The position numbers were made by a program, and so were the translations under genes. Positions 35,444 through 44,886 of a DNA stretch of 64,000 nt are shown here, one piece after another. Below the pieces are notes generated by a model. It was given only the letters and a program-made list of their open reading frames with translations. It was not told the DNA's origin and ran no database searches. This stretch comes from Pseudomonas huaxiensis. Its GTDB lineage: Bacteria; Pseudomonadota; Gammaproteobacteria; Pseudomonadales; Pseudomonadaceae. The stretch spans positions 248,001 to 312,000 of the forward strand of contig NZ_QKVL01000001.1 of the NCBI RefSeq assembly GCF_003231275.1, written 5' to 3'. Positions within the stretch are counted from its first letter, which is position 1. Each line of letters opens with the position of its first letter.

Positions 35444-36705
35444 AAACGCGCGAGCCGATAGGCTGCGACGTTCGGCAACGCATTGGCGGGCGTCGCCGAG
35501 CCCGCCAATGCTGCCACCATCTCCGCCGTCACCGCTGCCTGGGTCAAACCAAGGTGCTGGTGCCCAAAGGCGAGCAGCACACGGCCCTCACACACCCGAT
35601 CGATCACCGGCAACGAATCCGGTAGCGAAGGCCGAAAGCCCATCCACGGCGTCGCCGCCTCGGCATTCAGTTCGCGCTTGAACAGGCCCTGGCTCAGCCG
35701 CTGCAACTGCCAGGCCCGGGCCATGTTGGCCGGGCGTTCCAGGCCGGCGAATTCGACCGTGCCGGCCAGGCGCAGGCCGCCGGTCATGGGCGTCATGATG
35801 AACTTGCGCTCCAGCGAGGTGACGGCGAATGGCAGGCGGTCGTGTTCGTGGGGCAGCATCAGGTGATAGCCGCGTTCGGTGTCCAGCGGCACCCGTGTGC
35901 CGGTCAGTGCTTCGGTCAGGTGAGCCGAATGAGCGCCGCAGGCGATCAGCACCCGAGGCACCACCAGTTCGCCCTGTTCGGTGCGCAACGCGACGCCGTC
36001 GGCCTTGAGTTGCCCGCCTTGTACATCACGCTGGGCGAACTGCACGCCCGCAGCCTTGGCGGCGCCGAACAATGCCTCCACCGCCTGGTGCGGATCGAGG
36101 AAGTGCCCGGTCGCCGGGAAGAACAGGCCGCCCAACAGATGCTCGCTCAGTTGTGGCGCGGCGGCGCGCACGGCGTCGGCCTGCCACAGCTCCACCTCGA
36201 CATTCTGCTGGCGCATGCGCGCTTGCAGGGCGTCGATGGCCGGGCGTGATTCGGGGCGCTCGAAGACCAGCAGCGAACCGTCCTGCCTGAGCATTTCGCT
36301 GCGGCCAATGGAATCCAGCAGACGCCGCCATGCCGCCAGGCTGCCTTCGTTGAGGGCGCGAATGCCGGCCACGCTGCGGCGAAACGGCGCCGGGCGCAGG
36401 TTCAGCAGCAGGCGGGTGAACCACGGCAAGGCCCGCGGCAGGTACTTCCAGTCCAGGCGCAGCGGGCCCATGGGGTCCATGAGCATGGCCGGCAGGCGCT
36501 TGAGGATCGACAGATCGGCGATAGGGAACACCTGCTCGGTCGCCAGGTGCCCGGCGTTGCCGAACGAGGCGCCCATGCCCGGCGCCTGCCTGTCCACCAG
36601 CAGCACCCGCTGGCCCTGACGGGCCAGTTGCAGGGCGCAGGCGACGCCGACGATGCCGGCGCCGATCACGGCGATATCCACGTTGGGGGTGAAGGTCGTG
36701 GCCAT
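35440..36705 (-). CDS. DadA-like FAD oxidoreductase, probable D-hydroxyproline dehydrogenase
   Basis: 421 residues. FAD-binding VDIAVIGAGIVGVACALQLARQGQRVLLVD lies at residues 9-38, and the C-terminal flavin contact is RPSLPDSLPVIDR followed by GHQHLGLTQA. It resembles D-amino-acid dehydrogenase. Since it is the last gene of a hydroxyproline operon, 3 bases after the semialdehyde dehydrogenase, it most likely oxidises cis-4-hydroxy-D-proline to 1-pyrroline-4-hydroxy-2-carboxylate, as the single-subunit enzyme of P. putida does. Electrons probably pass to the respiratory chain. Confidence 0.87.
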   Translation of the reverse strand: MATTFTPNVDIAVIGAGIVGVACALQLARQGQRVLLVDRQAPGMGASFGNAGHLATEQVFPIADLSILKRLPAMLMDPMGPLRLDWKYLPRALPWFTRLLLNLRPAPFRRSVAGIRALNEGSLAAWRRLLDSIGRSEMLRQDGSLLVFERPESRPAIDALQARMRQQNVEVELWQADAVRAAAPQLSEHLLGGLFFPATGHFLDPHQAVEALFGAAKAAGVQFAQRDVQGGQLKADGVALRTEQGELVVPRVLIACGAHSAHLTEALTGTRVPLDTERGYHLMLPHEHDRLPFAVTSLERKFIMTPMTGGLRLAGTVEFAGLERPANMARAWQLQRLSQGLFKRELNAEAATPWMGFRPSLPDSLPVIDRVCEGRVLLAFGHQHLGLTQAAVTAEMVAALAGSATPANALPNVAAYRLARF

Positions 36706-36708
36706 CGA

Positions 36709-38286
36709 TCAGGCCTCTCTCTGGCCGTCGAGCAGGCGCCGCAAGTGCAGCGGATTACCGTGTTGCAGCGCAGCGGGCAGCAGGTTGTCGGGGAAGTCCT
36801 GGTAGCACACCGGCCGCAGGAACCGCAGGATCGCCGCCGTTCCTACCGAGGTGCTCCGGGTATCCGAGGTGGCCGGGAACGGGCCGCCATGGACCATCGC
36901 ATCGCAGACTTCCACCCCGGTCGGCCAGCCGTTGACCAGCAGGCGTCCGGCCTTGCGCTCAAGCGTCGGCAGCAGGGCGCGGGCATCGTCCAGGTCGGCT
37001 TCGTCCAGGTGCAGGGTCGCGGTCAATTGACCTTCCAGGTGTTCGGCCACCTGGCGGACTTGCTCGTCATCGGCACAGGTCACCACCAGCGAGGCGGAAC
37101 CGAACACTTCGGCTTGCAGGCTCGGATCAGCGAGGAAATCCTGCGCCTGGGTGACGAACAGGTGCGTCTGGCACTGGTTCGGACCTTCAGCGACGAGGCC
37201 GGCGGCAGCGGTGTCGGCGTTGGCGTTGCCCGCCAGTGCCTCGATGCCGTTGCGGTAGGCGCTGAAGATGCCCGGGGTAAGCATGGTCTGTGCCGGGCTC
37301 TGCCAGATGTGCTGGGCGGCGGTGGCGATAAAGCGGTCCAGGTCAGCACCCTGGCGGGCGATCACCAGGCCGGGGTTGGTGCAGAACTGTCCGGCGCCCT
37401 GGTTCAGCGAGGCGACGAAGCCTTGCGCCAGTGCTTCGGCGCGGGCCTGCAGGGCGGAAGGGAAGAGGAACACCGGGTTGATCGAGCTCATTTCCGCGTA
37501 CACCGGAATTGGCTCGGCGCGTGCCGCAGCCGCCTGGCACAGAGCGATGCCGCCGCTGCGCGAACCGGTGAAACCCACGGCCTTGATGCGCGGGTCGCAG
37601 ACCAGCGCGATGCCCACTTCACGGCCGGAGCCGTACAGCAGCGAGAACACCCCTGGCGGCAGCTCGCAATGTTTCACCGCGCGGGCCAGCGCCTGGCCGA
37701 CCAGTTCGCTGGTGCCGGGGTGGGCGCCGTGGGCCTTGACGATCACCGGGCAGCCGGCGGCCAGGGCCGAGGCGGTGTCGCCGCCGGCGACGGAGAAGGC
37801 CAGCGGGAAGTTGCTGGCGCCGAACACGGCCACCGGGCCCACTGCTACCTGACGCTGACGCAGGTCGGCGCGGGGCAGCGGCTGGCGTTGCGGCTGCGCG
37901 TTGTCAACACGCACGTCGAGCCATTCACCGGCGCGTACGGTGCGGGCGAAGGTGCGCAGTTGCCCGCAGGTGCGACCGCGTTCGCCCTGGATCCGGGCGC
38001 GGGGCAGGCCGCTTTCGGCCACGGCGCGGTCGATCAGTTCGTCACCCAGCGCTTCGATCTCGCTGGCGATGCGTTCCAGAAACTGCGCGCGGACTTCCAG
38101 CGACGTTTCCCGGTAGCGGTCGAACGCCGACCAGGCCAGGGCGCAGGCTTGTTCCACGTGCTCGGTGGTGCCGCCCGGATAAGCGGGTTCGAGCACCAGG
38201 TTGGTGGCCGGGTCGATCGCGCGGATGGCTTCGCGGCTGCCGGTTACGGCGTGCTGACCGATGAGCATGTTGCCTGTCAGGGTCAT
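36709..38286 (-). CDS. 2-oxoglutarate semialdehyde dehydrogenase
   Basis: 525 residues, the length of the 2,5-dioxovalerate dehydrogenase (KGSADH) subfamily. Cofactor region [29 protein letters not shown] and catalytic Cys in [14 protein letters not shown] are present. It oxidises 2-oxoglutarate semialdehyde, the last step of the pathway, to 2-oxoglutarate. Start MTLTGNML at 38286; the 28-residue upstream extension is unlike the family. It lies 84 bases after the deaminase gene. Confidence 0.93.
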   Translation of the reverse strand: MTLTGNMLIGQHAVTGSREAIRAIDPATNLVLEPAYPGGTTEHVEQACALAWSAFDRYRETSLEVRAQFLERIASEIEALGDELIDRAVAESGLPRARIQGERGRTCGQLRTFARTVRAGEWLDVRVDNAQPQRQPLPRADLRQRQVAVGPVAVFGASNFPLAFSVAGGDTASALAAGCPVIVKAHGAHPGTSELVGQALARAVKHCELPPGVFSLLYGSGREVGIALVCDPRIKAVGFTGSRSGGIALCQAAAARAEPIPVYAEMSSINPVFLFPSALQARAEALAQGFVASLNQGAGQFCTNPGLVIARQGADLDRFIATAAQHIWQSPAQTMLTPGIFSAYRNGIEALAGNANADTAAAGLVAEGPNQCQTHLFVTQAQDFLADPSLQAEVFGSASLVVTCADDEQVRQVAEHLEGQLTATLHLDEADLDDARALLPTLERKAGRLLVNGWPTGVEVCDAMVHGGPFPATSDTRSTSVGTAAILRFLRPVCYQDFPDNLLPAALQHGNPLHLRRLLDGQREA

Positions 38287-38370
38287 AACGGCTCCTGAAA
38301 TCAATTCGAGGGTGGCCGGCTGTGCACAGCCGGCAAAAAACGCAAGCGGCGCACAAGGCGCCGCGAGCAA

Positions 38371-39318
38371 TCAGGCGATGTTGTTGCTTGCCGACCAGGT
38401 GGCGAACCACTGGCGGAACAGCGTGTACTGGGTCTCGGCGTAGTTGCGCTGGGCGTCGCTGAGCACGTCGGTTTCGTTGAAGTGCAGGCTGTACTCGGTG
38501 TCGCCGTTGAGCACCATCAGGTGCTTGTAGTACAGCACCAGATCGCAGCCTTCATCGAAGGACGACAGCACTTGCAGGGCGTCCGACAGCTCCAGCGCCT
38601 GGCGGCGGGCAACGGCGTCACCCTTGGCGGCTTTCTTGCTCAGGTCGACCAGCAACAGCACTTCACGCGGCAGGGCGTTGCCGATACCGGTGATGGCACC
38701 GGTGGCGCCGCAGTTGACGAAACCGTGCACGACCTGGGTGTCGACGCCGGCCATCAGGATCACGTCCTTGTCCTGCGAGGTGATGTGCTCAGCGGCGTAG
38801 CGCATGTCGGCGGCACCACCGAATTCCTTGAAACCGATCAGGTTCGGGTACTGGCGGCGCAGCTTGAAGAACAGGTCGGCGCGGGTGGCGAAGCCGTAGT
38901 AAGGGCTGTTGTAGATCACCGCCGGCAGTTTTGGCGCGGCTTCCAGAATTGCCGCGAAGTGCGCTTCCTGGGCAGCCGGCGAGGCGCCGCGAGACAGCAC
39001 GCGTGGAATCACCATCAGGCCGTGGGCGCCGACTTTGGCCGCGTGGGCGGCGTGGGACACGGCTTCACGGGAGTTGACCGCGCCGGTGCCGACGATGGTC
39101 GGAATGCCGGCGGCCACCAGGCGCGCCACACCTTCCTGGCGCTCGGCTTCGGTCAGCAGCGGCCAGTCACCCATGGAGCCGCAATAGACCACGGCGCTCA
39201 TGCCGGCTTCGATCAGTGCGTGGCCTTTTTTCACCAGCGCGTCGAAGTCCGGTTTGCGGTCCGGGGTGCAAGGGGTCATCAGGGCGGGGATGGTGCCGGT
39301 GAAGATGTTGGTGGTCAT
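38371..39318 (-). CDS. lhpC: 1-pyrroline-4-hydroxy-2-carboxylate deaminase (DapA/NAL superfamily)
   Basis: 315 residues. The DHDPS-type TIM barrel shows VVYCGSMGDWPLLTEAER near the start, a conserved Tyr in VIYNSPYYG and the Schiff-base Lys in NLIGFKEFGG. In this operon the substrate is expected to be 1-pyrroline-4-hydroxy-2-carboxylate, giving 2-oxoglutarate semialdehyde, ammonia and water. Sequence alone says only DapA/N-acetylneuraminate lyase superfamily; the function comes from context. Confidence 0.9.
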   Translation of the reverse strand: MTTNIFTGTIPALMTPCTPDRKPDFDALVKKGHALIEAGMSAVVYCGSMGDWPLLTEAERQEGVARLVAAGIPTIVGTGAVNSREAVSHAAHAAKVGAHGLMVIPRVLSRGASPAAQEAHFAAILEAAPKLPAVIYNSPYYGFATRADLFFKLRRQYPNLIGFKEFGGAADMRYAAEHITSQDKDVILMAGVDTQVVHGFVNCGATGAITGIGNALPREVLLLVDLSKKAAKGDAVARRQALELSDALQVLSSFDEGCDLVLYYKHLMVLNGDTEYSLHFNETDVLSDAQRNYAETQYTLFRQWFATWSASNNIA

Positions 39319-39360
39319 GAGTCTTGGTCCTTTGTGTTCAGTTTGAGTCGGGGGCGGTCA

Positions 39361-39383
39361 TTCGCGAGCAAGCTCGCTCCTAC
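39361..39383. repeat. Single REP sequence between lhpC and lhpA
   Basis: TTCGCGAGCAAGCTCGCTCC followed by TAC is one unit of the same REP type seen in the large elements. It sits in the 75-base gap and contains an internal short palindrome GCGAGCAAGCTCGC. Confidence 0.85.
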
Positions 39384-39393
39384 AGCAGGGGGC

Positions 39394-40320
39394 TCAGATG
39401 CCCCAGGCGAAGGGGTCGTTTTCGTCGATGAGCAGGGTGGCGTCGGCGGTCATGTAGGCGCGGCCGGTGATGAACGGGCGGATTCGTTCGCCGTCCCATT
39501 CGTAGCGACCTTCGAAGCGGCTGGCGGTGATGCTCGCCTGCACCCAGGGCTCGCCGGCAGCGAGCTTGCCGTCGGCGGCCAGGCACGCGAGCTTGGCGCT
39601 GGTGCCAGTCCCACAGGGCGAGCGGTCGTAGGCTTTGCCCGGGCACATGACGAAGTTGCGGCTGTCGGCCTCGGCGTCGTCGGCGAACAGTTCGATATGG
39701 TCGATCAGCGCGCCGTCCTCGCCGTGGATGCCCTGGTCTTCCAGGGCGCGAAGCATCTTCCAGGTGAAGTCGGTGAGCAGGTCGACATTGCTCAGGTGCA
39801 GTTCCTGGCCGTGCTCGGACACCAGGAAGAACCAGTTGCCGCCCCAGGCGATATCGCCGAAGACGCGGCCGTAACCCGGCACGTCCACCGGCACCTGCTT
39901 GCGGTAACGGTAGGACGGCACGTTGGCCACGGTGATCGCGCCGTCGTCATGCAAGGTGGCGCTGACCTGGCCGACCGGGGTGTCGATCTTGTGTTCGCCG
40001 GGGGCGATCTTGCCCAGGTGGTGCAAGGATGCGACCAGGCCGATGGTGCCGTGGCCGCACATGCCCAGATAGCCGGCGTTGTTGAAGAAGATCACGCCGC
40101 AGGTGGCGTCTTCCGATACCGGTGGCGTGTACAGCGCGCCCACCAGGACGTCGTTGCCACGGGGTTCGAGCAGGCAGGCGCGGCGCCACTGGTCGTGCTG
40201 CTGGCGCAGTGCATCGCGCTTTTGCGCCATGGTCTCGCCGGCCGGTTGCGGGAAACCGTCCAGCACCAGACGGGTTGGTTCGCCTTCGGTGTGGGAGTCA
40301 ATCACGCGGATCTGTTTCAT
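39394..40320 (-). CDS. lhpA: 4-hydroxyproline 2-epimerase
   Basis: 308 residues, proline racemase family. The two catalytic cysteines are present: MCGHGT (near residue 88) and [11 protein letters not shown] (near 236). This Cys-Cys pattern marks epimerases rather than dehydratases. It converts trans-4-hydroxy-L-proline to cis-4-hydroxy-D-proline, the entry step of the pathway encoded around it. N-terminal [16 protein letters not shown] is typical. Confidence 0.94.
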   Translation of the reverse strand: MKQIRVIDSHTEGEPTRLVLDGFPQPAGETMAQKRDALRQQHDQWRRACLLEPRGNDVLVGALYTPPVSEDATCGVIFFNNAGYLGMCGHGTIGLVASLHHLGKIAPGEHKIDTPVGQVSATLHDDGAITVANVPSYRYRKQVPVDVPGYGRVFGDIAWGGNWFFLVSEHGQELHLSNVDLLTDFTWKMLRALEDQGIHGEDGALIDHIELFADDAEADSRNFVMCPGKAYDRSPCGTGTSAKLACLAADGKLAAGEPWVQASITASRFEGRYEWDGERIRPFITGRAYMTADATLLIDENDPFAWGI

Positions 40321-40353
40321 CAGTCAGTCCCTCAAGAATGCGTTGTTGTCAGG

Positions 40354-41367
40354 TCAGGCCAACAGGCCTTCGATTTCCTGCAGCAGGCTGCGCTCGACCC
40401 ACACGCCCTCGGCCTGCGAGCGTTGTCGCGCAGCAAAGCGCCGTTGCGAGGGCAGACGCGCGCCCTGGCCGGTAATGGCGCTGAACAACTGTTCGGCGCG
40501 TTGCTGGCCCCGCTCGAAATCGTCACCGCCGAAGCGCTGCGGATCGAACGCCAGGAGCAGCTCGCCATGGCACGGCGTGGCCCCGGCACCGGCGTCGAAG
40601 GCCAGGGAATCGGCGCTGGTGAGGTCGCCGATCAGCGCCCCGGCCAGCAACTCGATCATCGCCGCCAACGCTGAGCCCTTGTGTCCGCCGAAGGTCTGCA
40701 TGGCACCGTCCAGCGCGGCGCGGGCGTCAGTGGTCGGCTGGCCTTCGGCATCCAGGCCCCAGCCCAGAGGAATGGCTTTTTCCTGGCGGGCGTGCAGTTC
40801 GATGTCGCCGCGGGCGATGGCGCTGGTGGCGAAGTCGAAGACGAACGGTTCCTGTCCCGCCCGTGGCCAGGCGAAGGCCAGCGGGTTGGTGCCGAATACG
40901 CCCTGGCTGCCACCTTCCGGCGCTACCCAGGCATGGCTCGGCGTCATCGCCATGCCCACCAGTCCGTGGGCGGCGACGGCTTCCACCTCCGGCCACAACG
41001 CCGAGAAGTGGAAACAGTTGCGGATCACCAGCGCCGCCACGCCCTGTTTGCGCGCCGCCTCGACCAACTGCGGCAAGCCGTGCTGGAAGGCCAGCAGCGA
41101 GTAGCCGAAGTGCGCATCCACCTTGATGATGGCCGGCGCCGGCTGACTCACGGTCGGTTGCGCCGCCGGATCGACCTTGCCCGAGCGCAGCGAGCGTACG
41201 CACACCAGCACCCGATAAAGGCCGTGGGAGTGGCATTCGTCGCGCTGGCCCTGGGTGATCACCTCGGCGATCGCCCGGGCATGGTCGTCGGCCATGCCGT
41301 TGTGGGTCAGGGCGCGGTGAGCCAGGTCGAACACCTGGTCAAGGCTGAGGTTGATGCGCTCGCTCAT
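40354..41367 (-). CDS. Malate/L-lactate dehydrogenase-like reductase, probably acting on 1-pyrroline-2-carboxylate
   Basis: 337 residues of the LDH2/MDH2 (ylbC/DpkA) family: LVIRNCFHFSALWPEVE, MTPSHAWVAPEGG, FGTNPLAFAWP and GHKGSALAAMIELLAGALIG. Relatives in Pseudomonas reduce cyclic imines such as 1-pyrroline-2-carboxylate to L-proline with NADPH. In a hydroxyproline operon it may handle imines arising from 3-hydroxyproline or from side reactions. It lies 17 bases after the permease and 33 before lhpA. Confidence 0.85.
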   Translation of the reverse strand: MSERINLSLDQVFDLAHRALTHNGMADDHARAIAEVITQGQRDECHSHGLYRVLVCVRSLRSGKVDPAAQPTVSQPAPAIIKVDAHFGYSLLAFQHGLPQLVEAARKQGVAALVIRNCFHFSALWPEVEAVAAHGLVGMAMTPSHAWVAPEGGSQGVFGTNPLAFAWPRAGQEPFVFDFATSAIARGDIELHARQEKAIPLGWGLDAEGQPTTDARAALDGAMQTFGGHKGSALAAMIELLAGALIGDLTSADSLAFDAGAGATPCHGELLLAFDPQRFGGDDFERGQQRAEQLFSAITGQGARLPSQRRFAARQRSQAEGVWVERSLLQEIEGLLA

Positions 41368-41384
41368 GTCAGGTCTCCGTTGGT

Positions 41385-43013
41385 TCAGGACAGTTGGGCG
41401 CGGGCGCCGACCGGAGCGGTCGGGGCGCTGTGCTCGATGTCGCTTTCAGCGTCGTCGGTCTCCAGTTGCACCAGGTGCGCCGGCACGCCGGTGGCAGCGC
41501 CCCAGTAGTAGATGCCGAGGGCGCAGGCGGCCACGACCAAGGTGTCGAACGGATGGGCGATGACCCCCATGCCGCCGAAGCTGCCGAGCCAGGAGAGCAG
41601 GATGGTTACCGCGTAGAAGCCGATCAGCCAGGCCGACGAGCGCACTTGCTGGGCCAGGCTCAGGTGCTGGGTCGGTACGAAGCGGCCGCACATCAGGTAG
41701 ATCACGAACATCAGGATTTGCAGGCTGAGCAGCCAGGACACGGTCTTCCAGCCGGACCAGTAGACGATCAGCGCGGCGATGATGAACGACAGCGGACCGA
41801 GCAGGCCCATGCGGCGAACGCGGAACGGACGCGGCATGTCAGGGGCATTGCGGCGCAGCGCGGCGACCGACACCGGGGCGACGGCGTAGCTCAGGATCAG
41901 CGCAGCGGACACCACGTTGATCAGCGCTTCCCAGGACGGGAACGGCAGGGTCCAGAACACCGACAGACCGAAGGTCAGCCACAGCGCCGGGCGCGGGATG
42001 CCGGATTCTTCGTCGATGCGGGTGAAGACCTTGAAGAAGGTGCCGGTCTTGGCCCAGCCGTACACCACGCGCGGGGTGGCGTTCATGTAGATGTTGCCGC
42101 AGCCGCTTGGCGAGATCACCGCGTCAGCGACCACCAGATAGGCCAGCCAGCCCACGCCCAGCGCCAGTGCGATGTCGCGGTATGGCAGGGCCAGTTCCTT
42201 GGCGATGCCGGACCAGCCGTTGGCCAGCATTTCGGTCGGAATGCCGCCGAGGAAGGCGATCTGCAGCAAGGCGTAGATCGCGGTGGACAGCAGCACCGAG
42301 AGGATCAGCGCGATCGGGATGGTGCGTTGCGGATTCTTCACTTCCGAGGCCACCGAGATGATCGGGGTCAGGCCCAGGTAGGCGAAGATGATGCCGCCGG
42401 CGGAGACCGCCATTTCCACGCCGGAAAGCCCGAATGGCATGAAGCCTTGGGAGGTGAAGTTTTCCGGTTTGAAGAAGGTGAACAGCACGCCGATGACCAG
42501 CAGCGGCACGATGAACTTGAACACGCTGATCAGGTTGTTGGATTTGGCGAAGGTCTTCACGCTGTAGTAGTTGAGGGCGAAGAACAGGCAGAGCAGGCCG
42601 AATTGCACCAGCCAGCCGAGGACCGTCGGGTCACTGGAACCGACCTTGGTCAGTTCCGGGAACCAGGCTGCGGCGTACTGGCGTGCGGCAACCACTTCGA
42701 TGGCCACCAGGCTGGAAAACGCGATCAGCGTGATGAAACCCATCAGGTAGCCCAGCAGCGGGCCGTGGGAATAGACCGGGTAACGCACCACGCCACCGGC
42801 GCGGGGCAGGGCGGCGCCCAGTTCGCAGTAGACGATGCCCAGCAGCAGAACGGCGAAACCGCCCAGCAACCAGGAAAAGATCCCGGCGGGACCTGCGATG
42901 GCCGACACGTGGCTGGCGGCGAACAGCCAGCCGGAACCGAAGATGGCACCCAGTCCGATAAAGGTGAGGTCTATCAATGAAAGTTGTTTTTTGAACTTGC
43001 CTTTGCCTGACAT
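41385..43013 (-). CDS. APC-family amino-acid permease, probable hydroxyproline importer
   Basis: 542 residues with about 12-14 hydrophobic segments. The N-terminal LIDLTFIGLGAIFGSGWLFAASHV is the APC helix-1 motif, and GGIIFAYLGLTPIISVASEVKNPQRTIP is the conserved helix-6 region. Start MSGKGKFKKQLS at 43013 has AAGAAGG upstream; the in-frame extension to 43196 is rejected. It is the first gene of the hydroxyproline transcript. The substrate is inferred from the operon. Confidence 0.88.
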   Translation of the reverse strand: MSGKGKFKKQLSLIDLTFIGLGAIFGSGWLFAASHVSAIAGPAGIFSWLLGGFAVLLLGIVYCELGAALPRAGGVVRYPVYSHGPLLGYLMGFITLIAFSSLVAIEVVAARQYAAAWFPELTKVGSSDPTVLGWLVQFGLLCLFFALNYYSVKTFAKSNNLISVFKFIVPLLVIGVLFTFFKPENFTSQGFMPFGLSGVEMAVSAGGIIFAYLGLTPIISVASEVKNPQRTIPIALILSVLLSTAIYALLQIAFLGGIPTEMLANGWSGIAKELALPYRDIALALGVGWLAYLVVADAVISPSGCGNIYMNATPRVVYGWAKTGTFFKVFTRIDEESGIPRPALWLTFGLSVFWTLPFPSWEALINVVSAALILSYAVAPVSVAALRRNAPDMPRPFRVRRMGLLGPLSFIIAALIVYWSGWKTVSWLLSLQILMFVIYLMCGRFVPTQHLSLAQQVRSSAWLIGFYAVTILLSWLGSFGGMGVIAHPFDTLVVAACALGIYYWGAATGVPAHLVQLETDDAESDIEHSAPTAPVGARAQLS

Positions 43014-43498
43014 GGCGTCGCCTTCTTGTGGGTTATTGGTAGGCAGAAGTGATGTCACTTTGAGTGCACTGTTTCGGGGATCACCCAATACAGTGGTTGC
43101 GGTTTTGTTTAACCGTGTTCTTATAAAAACCATTGCGTTGCGGCAGCGAAGACACACTTCTTCGTTAACCCGGTGCACGCTCGCCAGCGCATTCAAGGGC
43201 GCGGGCGGTTGGTGTTGCCTGTACTTCGTCGCAACGTCTTCGACGACTCAGGCAATGCCAATACAGTGGACTGATCGGCGCTTCGGCGCTTGATGGTTTT
43301 CTTCAAGAGTGATGACGAAATCGGCATAGTTAGGAAATTTCCCTATGACTCTTCGGAAAATTTCTGAAGCCTTACAGGCCACGTCTGCTCTGGCGTCTGT
43401 CGAGGCTCGACAGTCCGCCAAGGGTGCGGCAAAGTGTCCGCCTGGCGAGAGACCGCTTGTGGATTTCTACCAGCCGGTCAAAAACGAGAGCCCGTCCC
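43014..43498. promoter_or_regulatory. Divergent promoter region between permease and AraC genes
   Basis: 485 bases without a supported gene. It contains an AT-rich tract (43320-43372) with an imperfect inverted repeat GGAAATTTCC and GGAAAATTTC, a plausible binding place for the PAS-AraC protein. No sigma-54 or clear sigma-70 signature was certain. Confidence 0.4.
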
Positions 43499-44281
43499 AT
43501 GACCCCCAGTGCGTTTGCCATCCTCTGTCAGGGCAACGATGAGTGCCGTCCCGAAACCATCGAAGAGCTGTTGTCCGGCATGGCGTTCTTATTGCCGCTG
43601 TTCGATGCCATTCCCAATGTGGCGATATTCATCAAGGATGTTCAGGCGCGTTATCTGTTGGCCAACCTGGCGTTGGTAAAGCGCTGTGGTTTCAAACAGT
43701 TGAGACCCTTGTTGGGCAAAACCAGTGCCGAAGTCTTTCCGGCGCAACTGGGCCCTGGATATACCGAGCAGGATCGCCGGGTGCTGGAAGAAGGCCGGGT
43801 ATTGGAGGATCAACTGGAGTTGCACTTGTATGGCTCGCGCGAACCGGGCTGGTGCTTGACCCACAAGCGCCCGTTGTACAACCGGCGCGGTGAAATCATC
43901 GGACTGGCCGGGGTGTCCGTGGACCTGCAGTCGGCCAGTGATTCGCATCCTGCCTATCAGCGGCTGGCGGCGGTGGATGAGTACATCCGGGCGAACTTTC
44001 ACCAGCCGGTGACCATGCGCGAGTTGACGCGCGTGGCGGGGATTTCAGTGGCGCAACTGGAGCGCTACTGCAAGCGGGTGTTCCACCTGACGCCGCGGCA
44101 GATGATCCACAAAGTGCGGCTGGAACATGCACACCAGCTTTTGCATACCGAGTTGCCAATTACCGAGGTGGCGTTGCGCTGCGGGTATACCGATCACAGT
44201 GCGTTTACCCGGCAGTTCAAGGTACTGACCGGGTTTACGCCGAGGCAGTATCGGCAGGCGACGGGGGGGATGGTGGGTTAG
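43499..44281 (+). CDS. PAS-domain AraC-family transcriptional regulator
   Basis: 260 residues. An N-terminal PAS domain (about 35-145) has NVAIFIKDVQARYLLANLALVKRCG, EVFPAQLGPGYTEQDRRVLEEG and a C-terminal RGEIIGLAGVSVDL. Two helix-turn-helix motifs of the AraC type follow (VTMRELTRVAGISVAQLERYCKRVF and ITEVALRCGYTDHSAFTRQFK). It is divergent from the hydroxyproline operon and is its likely activator, with hydroxyproline or an intermediate as signal. ATG at 43499 is chosen because the upstream extension is not protein-like. Confidence 0.88.
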   Translation: MTPSAFAILCQGNDECRPETIEELLSGMAFLLPLFDAIPNVAIFIKDVQARYLLANLALVKRCGFKQLRPLLGKTSAEVFPAQLGPGYTEQDRRVLEEGRVLEDQLELHLYGSREPGWCLTHKRPLYNRRGEIIGLAGVSVDLQSASDSHPAYQRLAAVDEYIRANFHQPVTMRELTRVAGISVAQLERYCKRVFHLTPRQMIHKVRLEHAHQLLHTELPITEVALRCGYTDHSAFTRQFKVLTGFTPRQYRQATGGMVG

Positions 44282-44289
44282 CGCTTTGG

Positions 44290-44666
44290 GCTTTCAGCGC
44301 TCTCAAGATCGAGCGCCGCCCGCGCGGCGCATCGCGAGCAAGCTCGCTCCTACAGTGGTTGCAACGTACCTATGCCTGTCAGGCCATAGTTGAACGCCTT
44401 GTTTGTACGTCGCAGTATCGAGTCGGCTTCAACAGCTTCCCCGCGACTCATCGCCAAGCGCCAAGGGCAGGCAACACCTCTCTGTCAGGCCATGGCACGT
44501 TGCAACCAATGTAGGAGCGAGCTTGCTCGCGATGCGCCGCGCGGGCGGCGCTCGGTCTTGAGAGCGCTAGAAAACTTCTTGCATGCGCCTGGTCGCCACT
44601 ACTCGGTCTTTTGACAAGCGCCTTTCAGTCACCACATTACCGAACGATGTGTAGATACCCATGCTC
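44290..44666. repeat. Large palindromic intergenic element, copy B
   Basis: This lies in the 605-base gap between the AraC and DUF533 genes. A left arm (44290-44370) and right arm (44494-44575) are reverse complements that share most of the arm sequence of copy A, including GATCGAGCGCCGCCCGCGCG and the REP core. Inner flanks TATGCCTGTCAGGCCAT also match copy A. The right tail ends in ATGTGTAGATACCCATGCTC (44647-44666), the inverse of the left outer box of copy A, so the two copies lie in opposite orientation. The rest of the gap holds one REP and nothing else recognised. Confidence 0.85.
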
Positions 44667-44667
44667 C

Positions 44668-44690
44668 CTGTGGGCCGGCTTGCCGGCGAT
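44668..44690. repeat. REP sequence
   Basis: CTGTGGGCCGGCTTGCCGGC followed by GAT is a single REP of the GTGGGAGC-type. It lies immediately outside the outer box of the palindromic element. Confidence 0.75.
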
Positions 44691-44886
44691 GCGCCGCCAG
44701 AGCCGCCACAAGCCTCTGCATTGTCATCAGCGGAAATACATTTTCACCCAGTGGCCCGGAAACCCGCGGTTAGGATTCGGCTCTTATCCGTCAGTGTTTT
44801 TCCCACATTGGCCATTCAGGTTTTCCGCCCGCTGCGCTGAAATTTCAGCGAGTGCTGTCAGACAACCTCGCCTCAGGAGGCTCGCA

